The notes: generated from the letters alone by a model not told the origin. Shown: positions 1 through 7,668, counted from the stretch's first letter. The stretch is DNA of 11,509 bases from Acetobacteraceae bacterium (GCA_003133265.1 PKWQ01000090.1:1-11509); one strand, 5' to 3'. Numbers and translations: made by a program.

Positions 1-1
1 T

Positions 2-2491
2 CAAGGCCGACAGGCTGCTAGCGTCCACTGCTACATCGACATGCTGGCGCCAGAGGGGCTGCATGGCTGGGCAATGGACCGGCAGAACCCGGCGGTTCCC
101 GTGCTGCTGGATATCGTCGTGGACGGGAATGAGATTGGGCAGGTCCTGTGCGACGGCATCCGCCCGGACGTGGAGGAGGCGCAGATCGGTCCGGCCCAGG
201 TAGGGCTGTCCTTCCTGCTGCCGGACTGGCTGATGGACGGGCAGCCGCACGACCTGACGATCCGCGATTCGTCCCGGCGGATCGTCGGATTTATGTGGGA
301 CGACCAGATCCATCACTCGCTGAGCTTCAAACTGGATTATATCCCCCGCGTCTTGTCCTGCGTGGACGGACTGCGCAACGGCGGGATCGAGGGCTGGGTG
401 CTGCGCACAGAGCGCACCGCGCCGGCGCTGCAGGGGGGTGCCACCCTTCGTATCGAGTGGAACGGCGTCACGGTGGGTTACACGCACGGGGACAGGGCCC
501 GCCTTGATGTGGCGCAGGCGTACGACGCGCCGGCGGGCTGCGGCTTCCGCTTCGTGCCGCCCACCGCCACGCGCGTGCCCGGCGCCACCGTCTTCCGCCT
601 GTTCCTGATGCCCGAGAACATCGAACTGGAGGGCAGCCCGGCCACCGTCCGCTTCGCGTCCAACGCCGATGAGGACCAGTTGCTGGAGATCGTGCAGGCG
701 GCGGACCGGCTGGAGCGGGAGGCGGCGCAGCTCCGCCGCCGTGTCCGCTACCTGCTGCCGGCGCAGACCTATGAGCTGGAACAATACGATGAGTGGTTCC
801 CGCTCTACGTCGCCGACCTGCGCCGTCGGGTCGCAGCTGGGCGGATGCCGGGCCGGGAACAGCCGATGGTCAGCGTGGTTTGCCCCATCTATCGCCCGGC
901 GCGCGCGCATTTCGAAGCGGCGGTGCGCTCCGTGCTGGCCCAGACCTATGCCAACTGGGAGCTGATCCTGGTGGACGATTGCAGCGGCGACCCGGCGCTG
1001 ACGGCCAGCATCGAGGCGTTCGCGGCCGAGGACCCGCGCGTGCGGATCGCCACGCGCCACCGCAACGGCGGGATCAGCGAGGCGACCAACACCGCGATCA
1101 AGGCCGCCAAGGGCACATGGGTCGCCCTGTTCGACCACGACGACCTGCTGCTGGACGTGGCGCTGGAGGCGATGGTGGCGGCGCTGCGGCCCGAGACGCG
1201 TCTGGCCTATTCCGATGAGGACAAGGTCGAGGAATCGGGCCGGCATGTGGAGCCGGCGCTGAAGCCCGATTGGAATCACCGCTACTTGATGGGCATCAAC
1301 TACGTTTGCCACCTGACGATGCTGCGGCGGGACCTGCTGACGCAGGTTGGGCCGCTGCGCAAGGCCTATGACGGGGCCCAGGACCACGACCTGTTGCTGC
1401 GCGCGGCCGAGGTCCTACAAGTAGAGGAGATCCTGCATGTGCCGGAAATCCTGTATCACTGGCGCAAGACGCCGCAGTCCACGGCGAGCAGCGGGAGCAA
1501 CAAGACCTACGCCGCCGCGGCCGGCGCCAAGGCCATCTCCGACCACTTGGCGCGCATCGGCCGCCCTGCAGCGGTAACGCCGATCCGCGGCATGACGCTG
1601 TACAGCCAGGCGTGGCAGACGACGGCCGAGCCGTCGGTCACGGTGATCATCCCCTACAAGGACCAGATCGCGATCACCGAACGCTGCCTGGAGGCGCTGG
1701 ACCGCAACACCGCCTACCGCAACTGGCAGCTGGTGCTGGTGGACAACTGGTCCACCGACGCGGACGCTAAGGACTTCGCGAAGCGTGCCGCCAAGCGCAA
1801 GCGTACCCAGGTGCTGCGGGTGGAGGAGCCGTTCAATTTCTCCCGCCTCAACAACCTGGCGGTGAAGACGGCGCCCGCCGAATACTACGTATTCCTAAAC
1901 AATGACCTGTTCGTGACCGACCCGGACTGGCTGCGCGCCGCGGTGAACGAGGCGCTGGTGGATGACCAAGTGGGGATCGTCGGCGGGAAATTCCTTTACC
2001 CCAACGGCACCGTGCAGCATGTGGGTGTGGTGACGGGCGTTGGCGGGATCGCCGGACACAGCTTTTTGGGTATTCCGGGCGACGACGGCGGGTATTGCGG
2101 GCGGGCGCTGGTCGCGCAGGAACTGACTGCGGTAACGGCGGCGGGCATGCTGGTGCGGGCCAAGGCGTTCGACGCCGTGGGCGGCTTCGACGAAGAATAT
2201 CTGCCGGTGGCGTTCAACGACGTGGACCTGTGCCTGCGCGTGCGGCAAGCCGGCTATCGCGTGATCATGACCCCGGCCTTCGCCGGCGAGCACCACGAAA
2301 GCCTGAGCCGCGGCCTGGACACGCGCCCGGAACACGAGGGGCGCGTCTTCCACGAGATCGAGACGATGCGGGAGCGATGGGGAGATCTGCTGAATGCAGA
2401 CCCGGCGTACAGCCGCTATTTCGCGCTGGTGGCGAAGACATACTCGGAACTGGTGCCGCCCCCAAAACGGGCGGAGCTGACCACGAGGTAG
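2..2491 (+). CDS. Two-domain GT2 family glycosyltransferase (5' end outside window)
   Basis: Transfers sugars from nucleotide-sugar donors onto a growing surface glycan, probably at the cytoplasmic face of the inner membrane. The frame is open from base 2 and the homologous module begins before the first ATG (base 41), so the true start lies left of the window. Residue numbers count from that ATG. Two accessory modules lie at about 1-95 and 104-207 (G-x-x-G-W, then a D/N-G turn, then R-x-D and a G-x-G/S-F-type end). A short charged, probably coiled-coil linker follows at 210-236. GT2 domain 1 starts at M276 (VSVVCPIY) with LVDD, a D-x-D-type FDHDD at 364-368 and QDHDL at 447-451. GT2 domain 2 starts at P531 (VTVIIPYK) with FLNND at 618-622 and FNDVDLCLR at 725-733. 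This resembles RfbC-like O-antigen glycosyltransferases; domain 2 could be a rhamnosyltransferase, but the donor cannot be read from sequence. It converges on the next gene. No classic U-tailed terminator is visible in the 81-nt gap. Confidence 0.92.
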   Translation, partial: QGRQAASVHCYIDMLAPEGLHGWAMDRQNPAVPVLLDIVVDGNEIGQVLCDGIRPDVEEAQIGPAQVGLSFLLPDWLMDGQPHDLTIRDSSRRIVGFMWDDQIHHSLSFKLDYIPRVLSCVDGLRNGGIEGWVLRTERTAPALQGGATLRIEWNGVTVGYTHGDRARLDVAQAYDAPAGCGFRFVPPTATRVPGATVFRLFLMPENIELEGSPATVRFASNADEDQLLEIVQAADRLEREAAQLRRRVRYLLPAQTYELEQYDEWFPLYVADLRRRVAAGRMPGREQPMVSVVCPIYRPARAHFEAAVRSVLAQTYANWELILVDDCSGDPALTASIEAFAAEDPRVRIATRHRNGGISEATNTAIKAAKGTWVALFDHDDLLLDVALEAMVAALRPETRLAYSDEDKVEESGRHVEPALKPDWNHRYLMGINYVCHLTMLRRDLLTQVGPLRKAYDGAQDHDLLLRAAEVLQVEEILHVPEILYHWRKTPQSTASSGSNKTYAAAAGAKAISDHLARIGRPAAVTPIRGMTLYSQAWQTTAEPSVTVIIPYKDQIAITERCLEALDRNTAYRNWQLVLVDNWSTDADAKDFAKRAAKRKRTQVLRVEEPFNFSRLNNLAVKTAPAEYYVFLNNDLFVTDPDWLRAAVNEALVDDQVGIVGGKFLYPNGTVQHVGVVTGVGGIAGHSFLGIPGDDGGYCGRALVAQELTAVTAAGMLVRAKAFDAVGGFDEEYLPVAFNDVDLCLRVRQAGYRVIMTPAFAGEHHESLSRGLDTRPEHEGRVFHEIETMRERWGDLLNADPAYSRYFALVAKTYSELVPPPKRAELTTR

Positions 2492-2572
2492 ACTGGGAGA
2501 GGCGCGGCGGCAGCGGGAGGGTCCGGTTGATGGCGCGGGTCGCCTGCTTGGTGATGCTGACGAACAAGCGCC

Positions 2573-3382
2573 TTACAGCCCATAGATTCCACGTACCACC
2601 TGAATAGCCTGCTCCGCTGCTCCCACCGGATCCTCCGGTTGTTCCCGCATCTCGATTGCAATCCAACGATCGTAACCAGTCGCGTGTAGCGCGGCAGCCG
2701 CTGTCCTATGGTTAAGCAACGGATCCTGAAAGTCGCCCAACTGTGGCTGCGCTGCATGGAAATGCGCAAGCAGTTTTCCGGACTCAATGACTGCGGCCTC
2801 GATCAAGCCGCCACCGAGCGCCACGCATCCGGTATCCAGATGAACATGCACTCCCGGATGGTCGACATCCTGTACCATGCGCAGTACATCGGACCAAGAT
2901 GCAAGGAAATCGCCGCCATAGACTGCGGGTACCGGCTCAATGCCAATGATCACCCCAGCAGCGAAAGTGATTTCTCCCAGCAACCATAGTCGCTCGCAGG
3001 CACGCGCCCAGGCGCGTCCCAGCTCCATATCGGCGCGCAGCCGATTACGCGGAGCCCCGAATACCAGGACTCCTGCCCCGAGCGTTGCTCCAATGTCGGC
3101 CACATGGCGCATATGCTCCAGCATCCCGTCGAACGCAGCACCCTCGCCGAGCAATTGCAGTTCCGGCCGGCCGAACAGCACGGCCTGAAGCGAACTCACC
3201 ACAAGCCCGGCCGCCTCCACCCGCGCGCGATAGCCGGTGAGCAGCGAGGTCGACAGCGCATCCCAGGCGGCCAGGCGCGTCGGTGCCACCTCCACCCCAC
3301 TGACGCCGAGGCGTGCCAGCCGGTCGAACACCACCTCGTCCTGCGCCGATGGCCAGGCCAGATTGGAGATTGCCAGGCGCAT
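2573..3382 (-). CDS. TIM-barrel sugar phosphate isomerase/epimerase-like protein
   Basis: Probable metal-dependent sugar (phosphate) isomerase or epimerase of the AP-endonuclease-2/xylose-isomerase-like barrel superfamily, cytosolic, 269 residues (usual length for the family). Visible signatures are an N-terminal MRLAISNLAW strand, GVEVAPTR at about 29-36, IGIEPVPAVYGGDF at 146-159, VHVHLDTG at 178-185, AHFHAAQPQLGDF at 206-218 and IAIEMR at 241-246. E149, D183, H209 and E244 match the E-D-H-E metal ligand set expected in these barrels, so it is likely active. The ATG at 3382 is 2 nt past the stop of the upstream gene, which implies translational coupling. It is the last gene of a three-gene operon with a dehydrogenase/epimerase and an FAD oxidoreductase. 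In this setting it plausibly epimerises or isomerises an oxidised (keto) sugar, but the substrate is unknown. IolE/IolI-like inositol enzymes are the main alternative reading. Confidence 0.88.
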   Translation of the reverse strand: MRLAISNLAWPSAQDEVVFDRLARLGVSGVEVAPTRLAAWDALSTSLLTGYRARVEAAGLVVSSLQAVLFGRPELQLLGEGAAFDGMLEHMRHVADIGATLGAGVLVFGAPRNRLRADMELGRAWARACERLWLLGEITFAAGVIIGIEPVPAVYGGDFLASWSDVLRMVQDVDHPGVHVHLDTGCVALGGGLIEAAVIESGKLLAHFHAAQPQLGDFQDPLLNHRTAAAALHATGYDRWIAIEMREQPEDPVGAAEQAIQVVRGIYGL

Positions 3383-3384
3383 GC

Positions 3385-4152
3385 CTAGGCCATCGTTCCG
3401 GCGAGGAACGCCGCCATTTCCCGAAACACCGACGCCGCATCGAGGTGATAGCCGTCGCGGCCGCCCAACAGTGCGTCGTTGACGGTACGCAGGTCATAGA
3501 GCTGCGGGGAGGCCACTGGTTCGGCGATCACAACCTGGGGGAAGAACCGTGCCCGTATCGCCTCCATCGTGATCGGTGCGGCCGTGACATTGATCAGGCG
3601 GAGACCGGCGTCGACAATCGTCGAGAGATCGGAACCTAGGCGCCGCAGCGGATACCACTGAAAGGCAGCGTTCGGAACGATTCGGTCGGTCATGTTCCTG
3701 GTCATCAGGTCGAACAGCGCGTTCTTTTTCAGCCCCGCGCCGAACAGCGCCGGCAGCCGTACGATCGTATACGAAGGGAACCGCTCGGCGACGAACGCCT
3801 CCAGCGCCAGACGATGCCGACCATACGGATGCAGACCGTCGATGGGCGGGACGTCGCGCTCAGTCAGGCCGACCGGGTCGCGATAGACGTCGATCGTCGA
3901 GATCAGGACGAAGTGCTCGGCGGACACATGCGTGAGGCAATCCATCAGGCGCTTGATGCTTCGCCAGTCTGCCTCGGGATCCTTGTTGGCCCGCCATTTG
4001 ACCGCAGAGACGCCGGCGCAGACGATTTGACCGAATCGGCCACCGCTGATCGCCTCAATGTTGCGCGAGTTGAACGTGGCATCAAAGTCACGCTGGCGGA
4101 GCAGCGTGCCGCCGACAAACCCGGTATGACCGACAAGCGCGTTTGCCGGCAT
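3385..4152 (-). CDS. NAD(P)-dependent epimerase/dehydratase-like (extended SDR) protein
   Basis: Rossmann-fold sugar-nucleotide or sugar oxidoreductase, 255 residues, cytosolic. The nucleotide-binding GxxGxxG is G8-H-T-G11-F-V-G14. The mid-domain strand reads FVLISTIDVYR (81-91), matching the SDR Ser/Thr position, and the catalytic helix carries PYGRHRLALE (109-118). The usual Y-x3-K is here Y110-x3-R114, an unusual replacement of the lysine. I chose the ATG at 4152 because the Rossmann strand starts immediately after it and it sits 4 nt beyond the upstream stop. An upstream in-frame start at 4233 would add 27 arginine-rich residues lying inside the neighbouring gene. At 255 residues it is short for an extended SDR (usually about 300-340), with a reduced C-terminal substrate domain. 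It is the middle gene of the operon and is tightly spaced to both neighbours. Its role is probably oxidation, reduction or epimerisation of the same sugar handled by the flanking genes. The fold is fairly certain, the reaction is not. Confidence 0.85.
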   Translation of the reverse strand: MPANALVGHTGFVGGTLLRQRDFDATFNSRNIEAISGGRFGQIVCAGVSAVKWRANKDPEADWRSIKRLMDCLTHVSAEHFVLISTIDVYRDPVGLTERDVPPIDGLHPYGRHRLALEAFVAERFPSYTIVRLPALFGAGLKKNALFDLMTRNMTDRIVPNAAFQWYPLRRLGSDLSTIVDAGLRLINVTAAPITMEAIRARFFPQVVIAEPVASPQLYDLRTVNDALLGGRDGYHLDAASVFREMAAFLAGTMA

Positions 4153-4156
4153 GGCG

Positions 4157-5260
4157 TCAGGTCGGCGTCCAGGAGGCCGCCGAACGCAACACTTCCTCTC
4201 GCAGGCCGCCGGCCTCCGCCGGGACCGACGCATCCGGCATTGCCTCGATCAACGACAGGATTCGCTCCATGGCATAGAAGATCGTGTCGATTTTGCCTGA
4301 CATGACGGAGAACACCCGGCCGGTCTTGAATACGTAGCAACTACGGTCATCGAAGCTGCCAGACGGCTTGGTTTTGATGGAAAACTGCGGCCCGATGAAC
4401 CGGAATACATCCTTGTAGCCTGGCACGTAGCGGGCGATCTGCTGCTCCATCAGTTCCACCTTGCTGGCGACCAGCGCGGGGTCCACCGCATCCAGCGCCT
4501 GACGCGCCGCCTCGCTGGTGCTGAAACGGCCAAGCGGCGTGTGCGGCACGCTGGAGAGCGTATAAAGGCCGGGATCCTCGGTCGGGTAGATCGAGCAAAG
4601 CGGTCCATCCACCATGGTGATGGCGGGGAAGTCGCAGTTCGCCTCGTAGTAGAGCAGCAGCGTGGGCTCATAGAACAGTTCGATCGGCGGCTTGCTGAAA
4701 TGGCCCCATGTGGCGTCGATGACGAAATCGAAGCGCTGGCCGTCGACGTGGACAGCCGCCTCGGTTTCCTCGATCGCCGCCACACGGTGGCCTAGCACCA
4801 GGTTCTCGCTCAAGCGGTCGAGGAAATAGCGGCGCGCCCGGTCGATCAGCAGTACGCGTTCCGGCACCTTTAGGCAGCCCTCCAGGTTTGTCAGCATGGG
4901 GGGATGGTCGTAGAGTTCGGTAAATTCGATGCCGGACGAGGTCATGATGAGCTTGTAGGTCAGGAAGTCGATCAGCGAGTCGCCGCAGGGAACGGCATAG
5001 ATGTTGTCGGGGACCGGCCGGCTGAGTTCCGGGTAGCGTTCGACGAAGCGGGAGAAACCCTCTCGGGACTGCATTCGGGTGCCATAATGGCGTGCGTAAT
5101 GGAAGCCGAGATGAAGGCGGAACTGGTTGTTGCCGGAGGCGAGATGCAGCAACCGTGGTTGGTGTTCGAACACGGTGACACCAAACCCCAGGGCGCGGAG
5201 GGAGCATGCTATGTGGCAACCGTACCAGCCGCCGCCGATGATCGCAAAAGATATAGACAT
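4157..5260 (-). CDS. FAD-dependent oxidoreductase (DAO/GR2-like fold)
   Basis: Flavoprotein oxidoreductase of 367 residues with an N-terminal dinucleotide-binding fold: ISFAIIGGGWYGCHIA gives G9-x-G11-x-x-G14, and E32 (TVFEH) ends the second strand where the FAD ribose is bound. A central VIDATWG (about 180-186) fits the second FAD-contact strand, and a C-terminal VFSVMSGKID segment fits the FAD-closing region. There is no signal peptide, so it is cytosolic. It is the first gene of the three-gene operon and reads leftward into the SDR and isomerase genes. The ATG at 5260 follows a purine-rich AAGAAG about 5 nt upstream on the coding strand. In polysaccharide islands such enzymes can oxidise a sugar or an amino or hydroxy substituent. 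With a dehydrogenase and an isomerase next to it, oxidation of a sugar hydroxyl is a reasonable guess. An amino-acid-type oxidase role is the alternative. Confidence 0.87.
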   Translation of the reverse strand: MSISFAIIGGGWYGCHIACSLRALGFGVTVFEHQPRLLHLASGNNQFRLHLGFHYARHYGTRMQSREGFSRFVERYPELSRPVPDNIYAVPCGDSLIDFLTYKLIMTSSGIEFTELYDHPPMLTNLEGCLKVPERVLLIDRARRYFLDRLSENLVLGHRVAAIEETEAAVHVDGQRFDFVIDATWGHFSKPPIELFYEPTLLLYYEANCDFPAITMVDGPLCSIYPTEDPGLYTLSSVPHTPLGRFSTSEAARQALDAVDPALVASKVELMEQQIARYVPGYKDVFRFIGPQFSIKTKPSGSFDDRSCYVFKTGRVFSVMSGKIDTIFYAMERILSLIEAMPDASVPAEAGGLREEVLRSAASWTPT

Positions 5261-5380
5261 AAGATCTTCTTACGGCAAACGGGAGGTAAAGAGCAACATG
5301 GCCGTGCAAAGTAAGCTGGCGTCCGTAGCAGCCGGCCGGTCGCAATCGTTACCCACCTTCCGCAGCCCGATCAATGACTT

Positions 5381-5410
5381 ACGATACAGCAATAAAAGGT
5401 CCCAAGTTAA
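5381..5410 (-). promoter_or_regulatory. Candidate promoter for the FAD-SDR-isomerase operon
   Basis: On the - strand, TTAACT (5410-5405) and TATCGT (5386-5381) are separated by 18 nt, and each matches 4 of 6 bases of the sigma-70 -35 and -10 consensus. It would leave a leader of roughly 110-120 nt before the FAD-oxidoreductase start. The -35-like hexamer overlaps one copy of the 14-nt repeat, which would suit regulator binding. The matches are modest, so this is a guess. Confidence 0.25.
5396..5409. repeat. 14-nt direct repeat, copy 1
   Basis: AAGGTCCCAAGTTA here matches AAGGACCCAAGTTA at 5537-5550 in 13 of 14 positions, with a period of 141 nt. On the - strand this copy overlaps the candidate -35 region. 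It could be an operator or the scar of an insertion. Confidence 0.5.
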
Positions 5411-5423
5411 AATACGGGGAGTC

Positions 5424-5441
5424 ATGAGAGCTAACTCTCAT
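5424..5441. repeat. Perfect 7-bp inverted repeat (hairpin or operator-like dyad)
   Basis: ATGAGAG, a 4-nt CTAA loop and CTCTCAT form a perfect dyad between the two 14-nt direct repeats. It is not GC-rich and is not followed by a clean U run on either strand, so it reads better as a protein-binding dyad or small RNA hairpin than as a terminator. Confidence 0.5.
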
Positions 5442-5536
5442 TTATTTGGAGCTAGGGTAAGTGGGATGTCTTTTCGAGTAGGGCAAAATCCCAGGCAAAT
5501 ATGGAACGAAAATGGCGTCATCCGCGTGGGAAAAAG

Positions 5537-5550
5537 AAGGACCCAAGTTA
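5537..5550. repeat. 14-nt direct repeat, copy 2
   Basis: AAGGACCCAAGTTA is the partner of the copy at 5396-5409 with one mismatch. On the - strand it overlaps the TAA stop (5550-5548) of the glycosyltransferase-like fragment, so the repeat starts exactly at that gene's end. Confidence 0.5.
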
Positions 5551-6909
5551 GTTTTGTACTACACGATCGATGAGCCGATCTAGCGCCGCGGTCACCCCCC
5601 TGTGCTCGACCACGAAGTTGTTAAAGAACCCTGCTCGGTAATCGGAGCCGACCTGGATCGGAAGGTCCGTCACGTACTCAGGGCCAATAAAATCAAGCGG
5701 TGTTGGTGCCTCCATTGTTTCTTGGGAATGGTAGATACGGAGGTCGCCTTCAGGGATTTCGAGATTGGCTCGGTTGGTTAGCACCAGGCCGGGTCGGTTT
5801 GCCACCCATCGATACTTGGCGAGCCCCGCGCCCCAGAAGGCCACGAAAAACAGTGCATGCTGGGCCCAGAACAAACTGCGAGCCATCGGCGCTGCAACGG
5901 TATTGATGATCCGCACCATGTCACCGCGGAAATGCCGACGCAGCGCAATAACGATCTCAAGCTCGTCCAGCACCGGCGGCCGTCCGGTCTGCGGGCTCAT
6001 GACGCCATAATCGGTCGACGGGTCGGCGTCTAGGCGTGCGTTGATGCCATCGACCACCACCGCGATCGGCCCCAGCCGATGACAGAGGTGTTCGATCACG
6101 TCGTACCACAAACGGACCTGGTCAGGCATCGTGCGGTTCTGAACACGCAAGCCAATCAGAATTACGGCTCTACGCTCGGCCTGGAAGCTAGCCAAATGAT
6201 CATGGTCGCGCTGGCACACCGGATCATCCTGCGCCACGCGACCCACACGCGCCGCAAGATGGCGGGAGACGCGGCTGTCATAGACGTGCATGGCCGTTAA
6301 CCCGTCGCGATAGACGACACCGCTGATCGTGTTTGCCGGCAGACGGCGCACCTTGCCGATGAATTCGGGAAATATGCACTCAATCGGACCATAGACCTCG
6401 GTGCCAAACTCCGGATTCGGCACTATGATTTGCGGCAGGTCGGCTGGCGAAAGCTCACGCCGAATCCTATCGAGGCCGCTCAACTCGTTCCATAACACAT
6501 GGCCGATATGTAGTCCGGGATAGGCGGTCAAGATGCTGACCGGGCTCTTGGGTTTGGCGAGATACCCCGGCAGCAGATCGGCATGCTTCACGGCCGCGGA
6601 AAGCAGGCGCGGAAACAACTGGCTGCCAAGCTGAGACACATGCATGGCAACGGTGCAGTTCAGCACTGGAATGAACAGCTCTCGCGCGGCGATCCCAGCC
6701 GTGTTGCACAAATAGAAGATCGGGCCCGGCACGTCGGCAGACCCGGGACTTTCGAAACGACAGGCACTGAGACGGTCATCGAGGAGGGTCGTTCGGGTCT
6801 CCAGCGGCGTATCGGTGAACGGGCAGATAGCTCCATAGGCGGCTCCTGCCAGCACGGCCATATGTTGCTCCTGCATCACTGGCGCAACGCAGGCACGTAG
6901 CGCAGCCAC
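5548..6909 (-). CDS. GT61-like glycosyltransferase, C-terminal fragment of a frameshifted gene
   Basis: This frame carries the C-terminal 453 residues of a protein paralogous to the intact one at 7822-9735. Shared blocks are HIGHVLWNEL (134-143), a FGTEVYGP...IFPEF stretch (168-183), VILIGLRVQNRT (249-260), VVVDGIN (284-290) and WGAGLAKYRWVAN (359-371). The last resembles the GAGL-containing acceptor/donor loop of GT61 transferases, and HxGHxLWNEL resembles their HxxxDxLP-type motif, so a GT-B glycosyltransferase role is an inference. The GTG at 6909 is only the first in-frame start after the frame change. The homologous frame continues upstream to the C9 tract at 6979-6987 and rejoins the N-terminal fragment there. 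Adding one C (or removing two) would give a single protein of about 621 residues, matching the 637 of the paralogue. It has no signal peptide or membrane segment. It ends at a direct repeat before the FAD operon. Confidence 0.75.
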   Translation of the reverse strand: MAALRACVAPVMQEQHMAVLAGAAYGAICPFTDTPLETRTTLLDDRLSACRFESPGSADVPGPIFYLCNTAGIAARELFIPVLNCTVAMHVSQLGSQLFPRLLSAAVKHADLLPGYLAKPKSPVSILTAYPGLHIGHVLWNELSGLDRIRRELSPADLPQIIVPNPEFGTEVYGPIECIFPEFIGKVRRLPANTISGVVYRDGLTAMHVYDSRVSRHLAARVGRVAQDDPVCQRDHDHLASFQAERRAVILIGLRVQNRTMPDQVRLWYDVIEHLCHRLGPIAVVVDGINARLDADPSTDYGVMSPQTGRPPVLDELEIVIALRRHFRGDMVRIINTVAAPMARSLFWAQHALFFVAFWGAGLAKYRWVANRPGLVLTNRANLEIPEGDLRIYHSQETMEAPTPLDFIGPEYVTDLPIQVGSDYRAGFFNNFVVEHRGVTAALDRLIDRVVQN

Positions 6910-7412
6910 CGACAGACGCGACCCATGCAGGACAATCTCCTCTTGGTCCAGCGGAATGCTGCGTAGGTCGATGGCAACGGGGGGGGGACAACGCGCTCGC
7001 CCGCCAATACGATCAGTCCCAAGATCGTCGTCAGATTAAGGGCGTGCAAACCAAGCGGATCAATTGGATCCGTCCCCGGAGTGCCCGTCAGCAGTGTCCG
7101 GCACAGATGCTGCAGGGCTGGCACGGCAAGGGTCTCAATTGTGGCACGCGCTTCCGCTGGAACTTCGTCAAAACCACCGCCAATGCGGTTCAGCGATCGA
7201 TCAAGAATCCAAGTGGCCTCCCTCCCGCTGTCGTGCCGGAGTTCCAGCAGAACTATCGGGCTGAAGCCGTAATACAGCCCGATCGGCTGCCAACCATGCA
7301 ACAGGCGACGCGACGGCGCGCCACCATCGCAGATCGCCTGCCAGCCTTCGTTTGGCCGAAAGCCTTGGTATATTCCATCAAAAAATCGGACAGACGAAAG
7401 TATTTGTGCCAC
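6876..7412 (-). CDS. N-terminal fragment of the frameshifted GT61-like protein
   Basis: This frame encodes the N-terminal part of the second paralogue. WQPIGLYYGFSPIVLLELRHDSG in this frame (split for length: WQPIGLYYG, then LLELRHDSG, then ATWILD) lines up with WAPLFLYSG, LLELRHETG and ATWFLD of the intact neighbour. The start is GTG at 7412, preceded on the coding strand by AGGGGG about 5 nt upstream, a good ribosome-binding site. Homology runs to about residue 142 (position 6988). After the C9 tract the frame carries about 35 unrelated, Arg- and Trp-rich residues and stops at 6876, overlapping the downstream fragment by 34 nt. The function of this N-terminal domain is unknown; it has no recognised catalytic motif. 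Alone it is unlikely to be a complete enzyme. Joined to 5548-6909 it would restore the full paralogue. Confidence 0.65.
   Translation of the reverse strand: MAQILSSVRFFDGIYQGFRPNEGWQAICDGGAPSRRLLHGWQPIGLYYGFSPIVLLELRHDSGREATWILDRSLNRIGGGFDEVPAEARATIETLAVPALQHLCRTLLTGTPGTDPIDPLGLHALNLTTILGLIVLAGERVVPPPLPSTYAAFRWTKRRLSCMGRVCRWLRYVPALRQ
6979..6987 (-). repeat. Homopolymer tract of nine C (coding strand) at the frame junction
   Basis: Nine consecutive G on the + strand (C on the coding strand) lie exactly where homology to the intact paralogue moves from one frame to the next. The two halves are in frame only if the tract has 7 or 10 C. Such a run is prone to slipped-strand mispairing, and also to sequencing or assembly error. 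Confidence 0.9.
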
Positions 7413-7522
7413 AAAATCCCCCTAGTTGTTCGGCGCCGGTGGCGAATCCCCTCCTTGTCTTCGCCTATTGACCGGAAACAATTTCAGATAGCCCCCGTTA
7501 TCTATCCCGACACCTGCACAGT

Positions 7523-7547
7523 GGCCAATTTTTTTCTTTGTTTGGCC
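7523..7547. repeat. Inverted repeat flanking a T-rich loop
   Basis: GGCCAA (7523-7528) and TTGGCC (7542-7547) are perfect inverted arms around a 13-nt loop that includes a T7 run shared with the left arm's edge. The poly-T is in the loop, not after the stem, on either strand, so it does not have the layout of an intrinsic terminator. Confidence 0.4.
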
Positions 7548-7668
7548 GCCGTGGAACTGGAAGGAGGCCTGGGACGCGGAAGCGGCCCGCACCGGGCAAT
7601 ACGCCGGTTCAATCGGTCGCCCCGTATAACGAAAACGCGCCGCATTGGCCCCGGTGCCGGTGGCGGGC

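Larger units (their letters stand above)
5261..5547. other. AT-richer intergenic spacer upstream of the FAD operon
   Basis: This 287-nt non-coding spacer separates the stop of the split glycosyltransferase-like gene from the FAD-oxidoreductase start. I see no convincing gene. It holds a 14-nt direct repeat, a perfect 7-bp hairpin and a weak promoter-like pair reading toward the FAD gene, each listed separately. Base composition from about 5380 to 5540 is clearly poorer in GC than the flanking genes. Confidence 0.7.

Noticed and set aside
1895..2353. 152-codon open frame on the - strand
   Set aside because: It is antisense to the second GT2 domain, which carries the real motifs.
5127..5573. 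148-codon open frame on the + strand crossing the 5261-5547 spacer
   Set aside because: The first part is antisense to the FAD gene and the rest crosses AT-richer spacer with repeats. No ribosome-binding site or family resemblance is seen.
6776..6991. Third - strand frame at the frameshift junction (71 codons)
   Set aside because: It is neither in the N-terminal nor the C-terminal homologous frame, and its product is unlike the paralogue.
7523..7547. Inverted repeat with a poly-T run considered as an intrinsic terminator
   Set aside because: The T run lies in the loop rather than after the stem, on both strands.
7600..7660. FRYTGR string in a - strand frame of the gap, reminiscent of the RHS/YD-repeat core motif
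   Set aside because: Only six residues match, and the following ETGLYYYRARYYDP-type continuation is absent, so it is not enough to call an RHS remnant.
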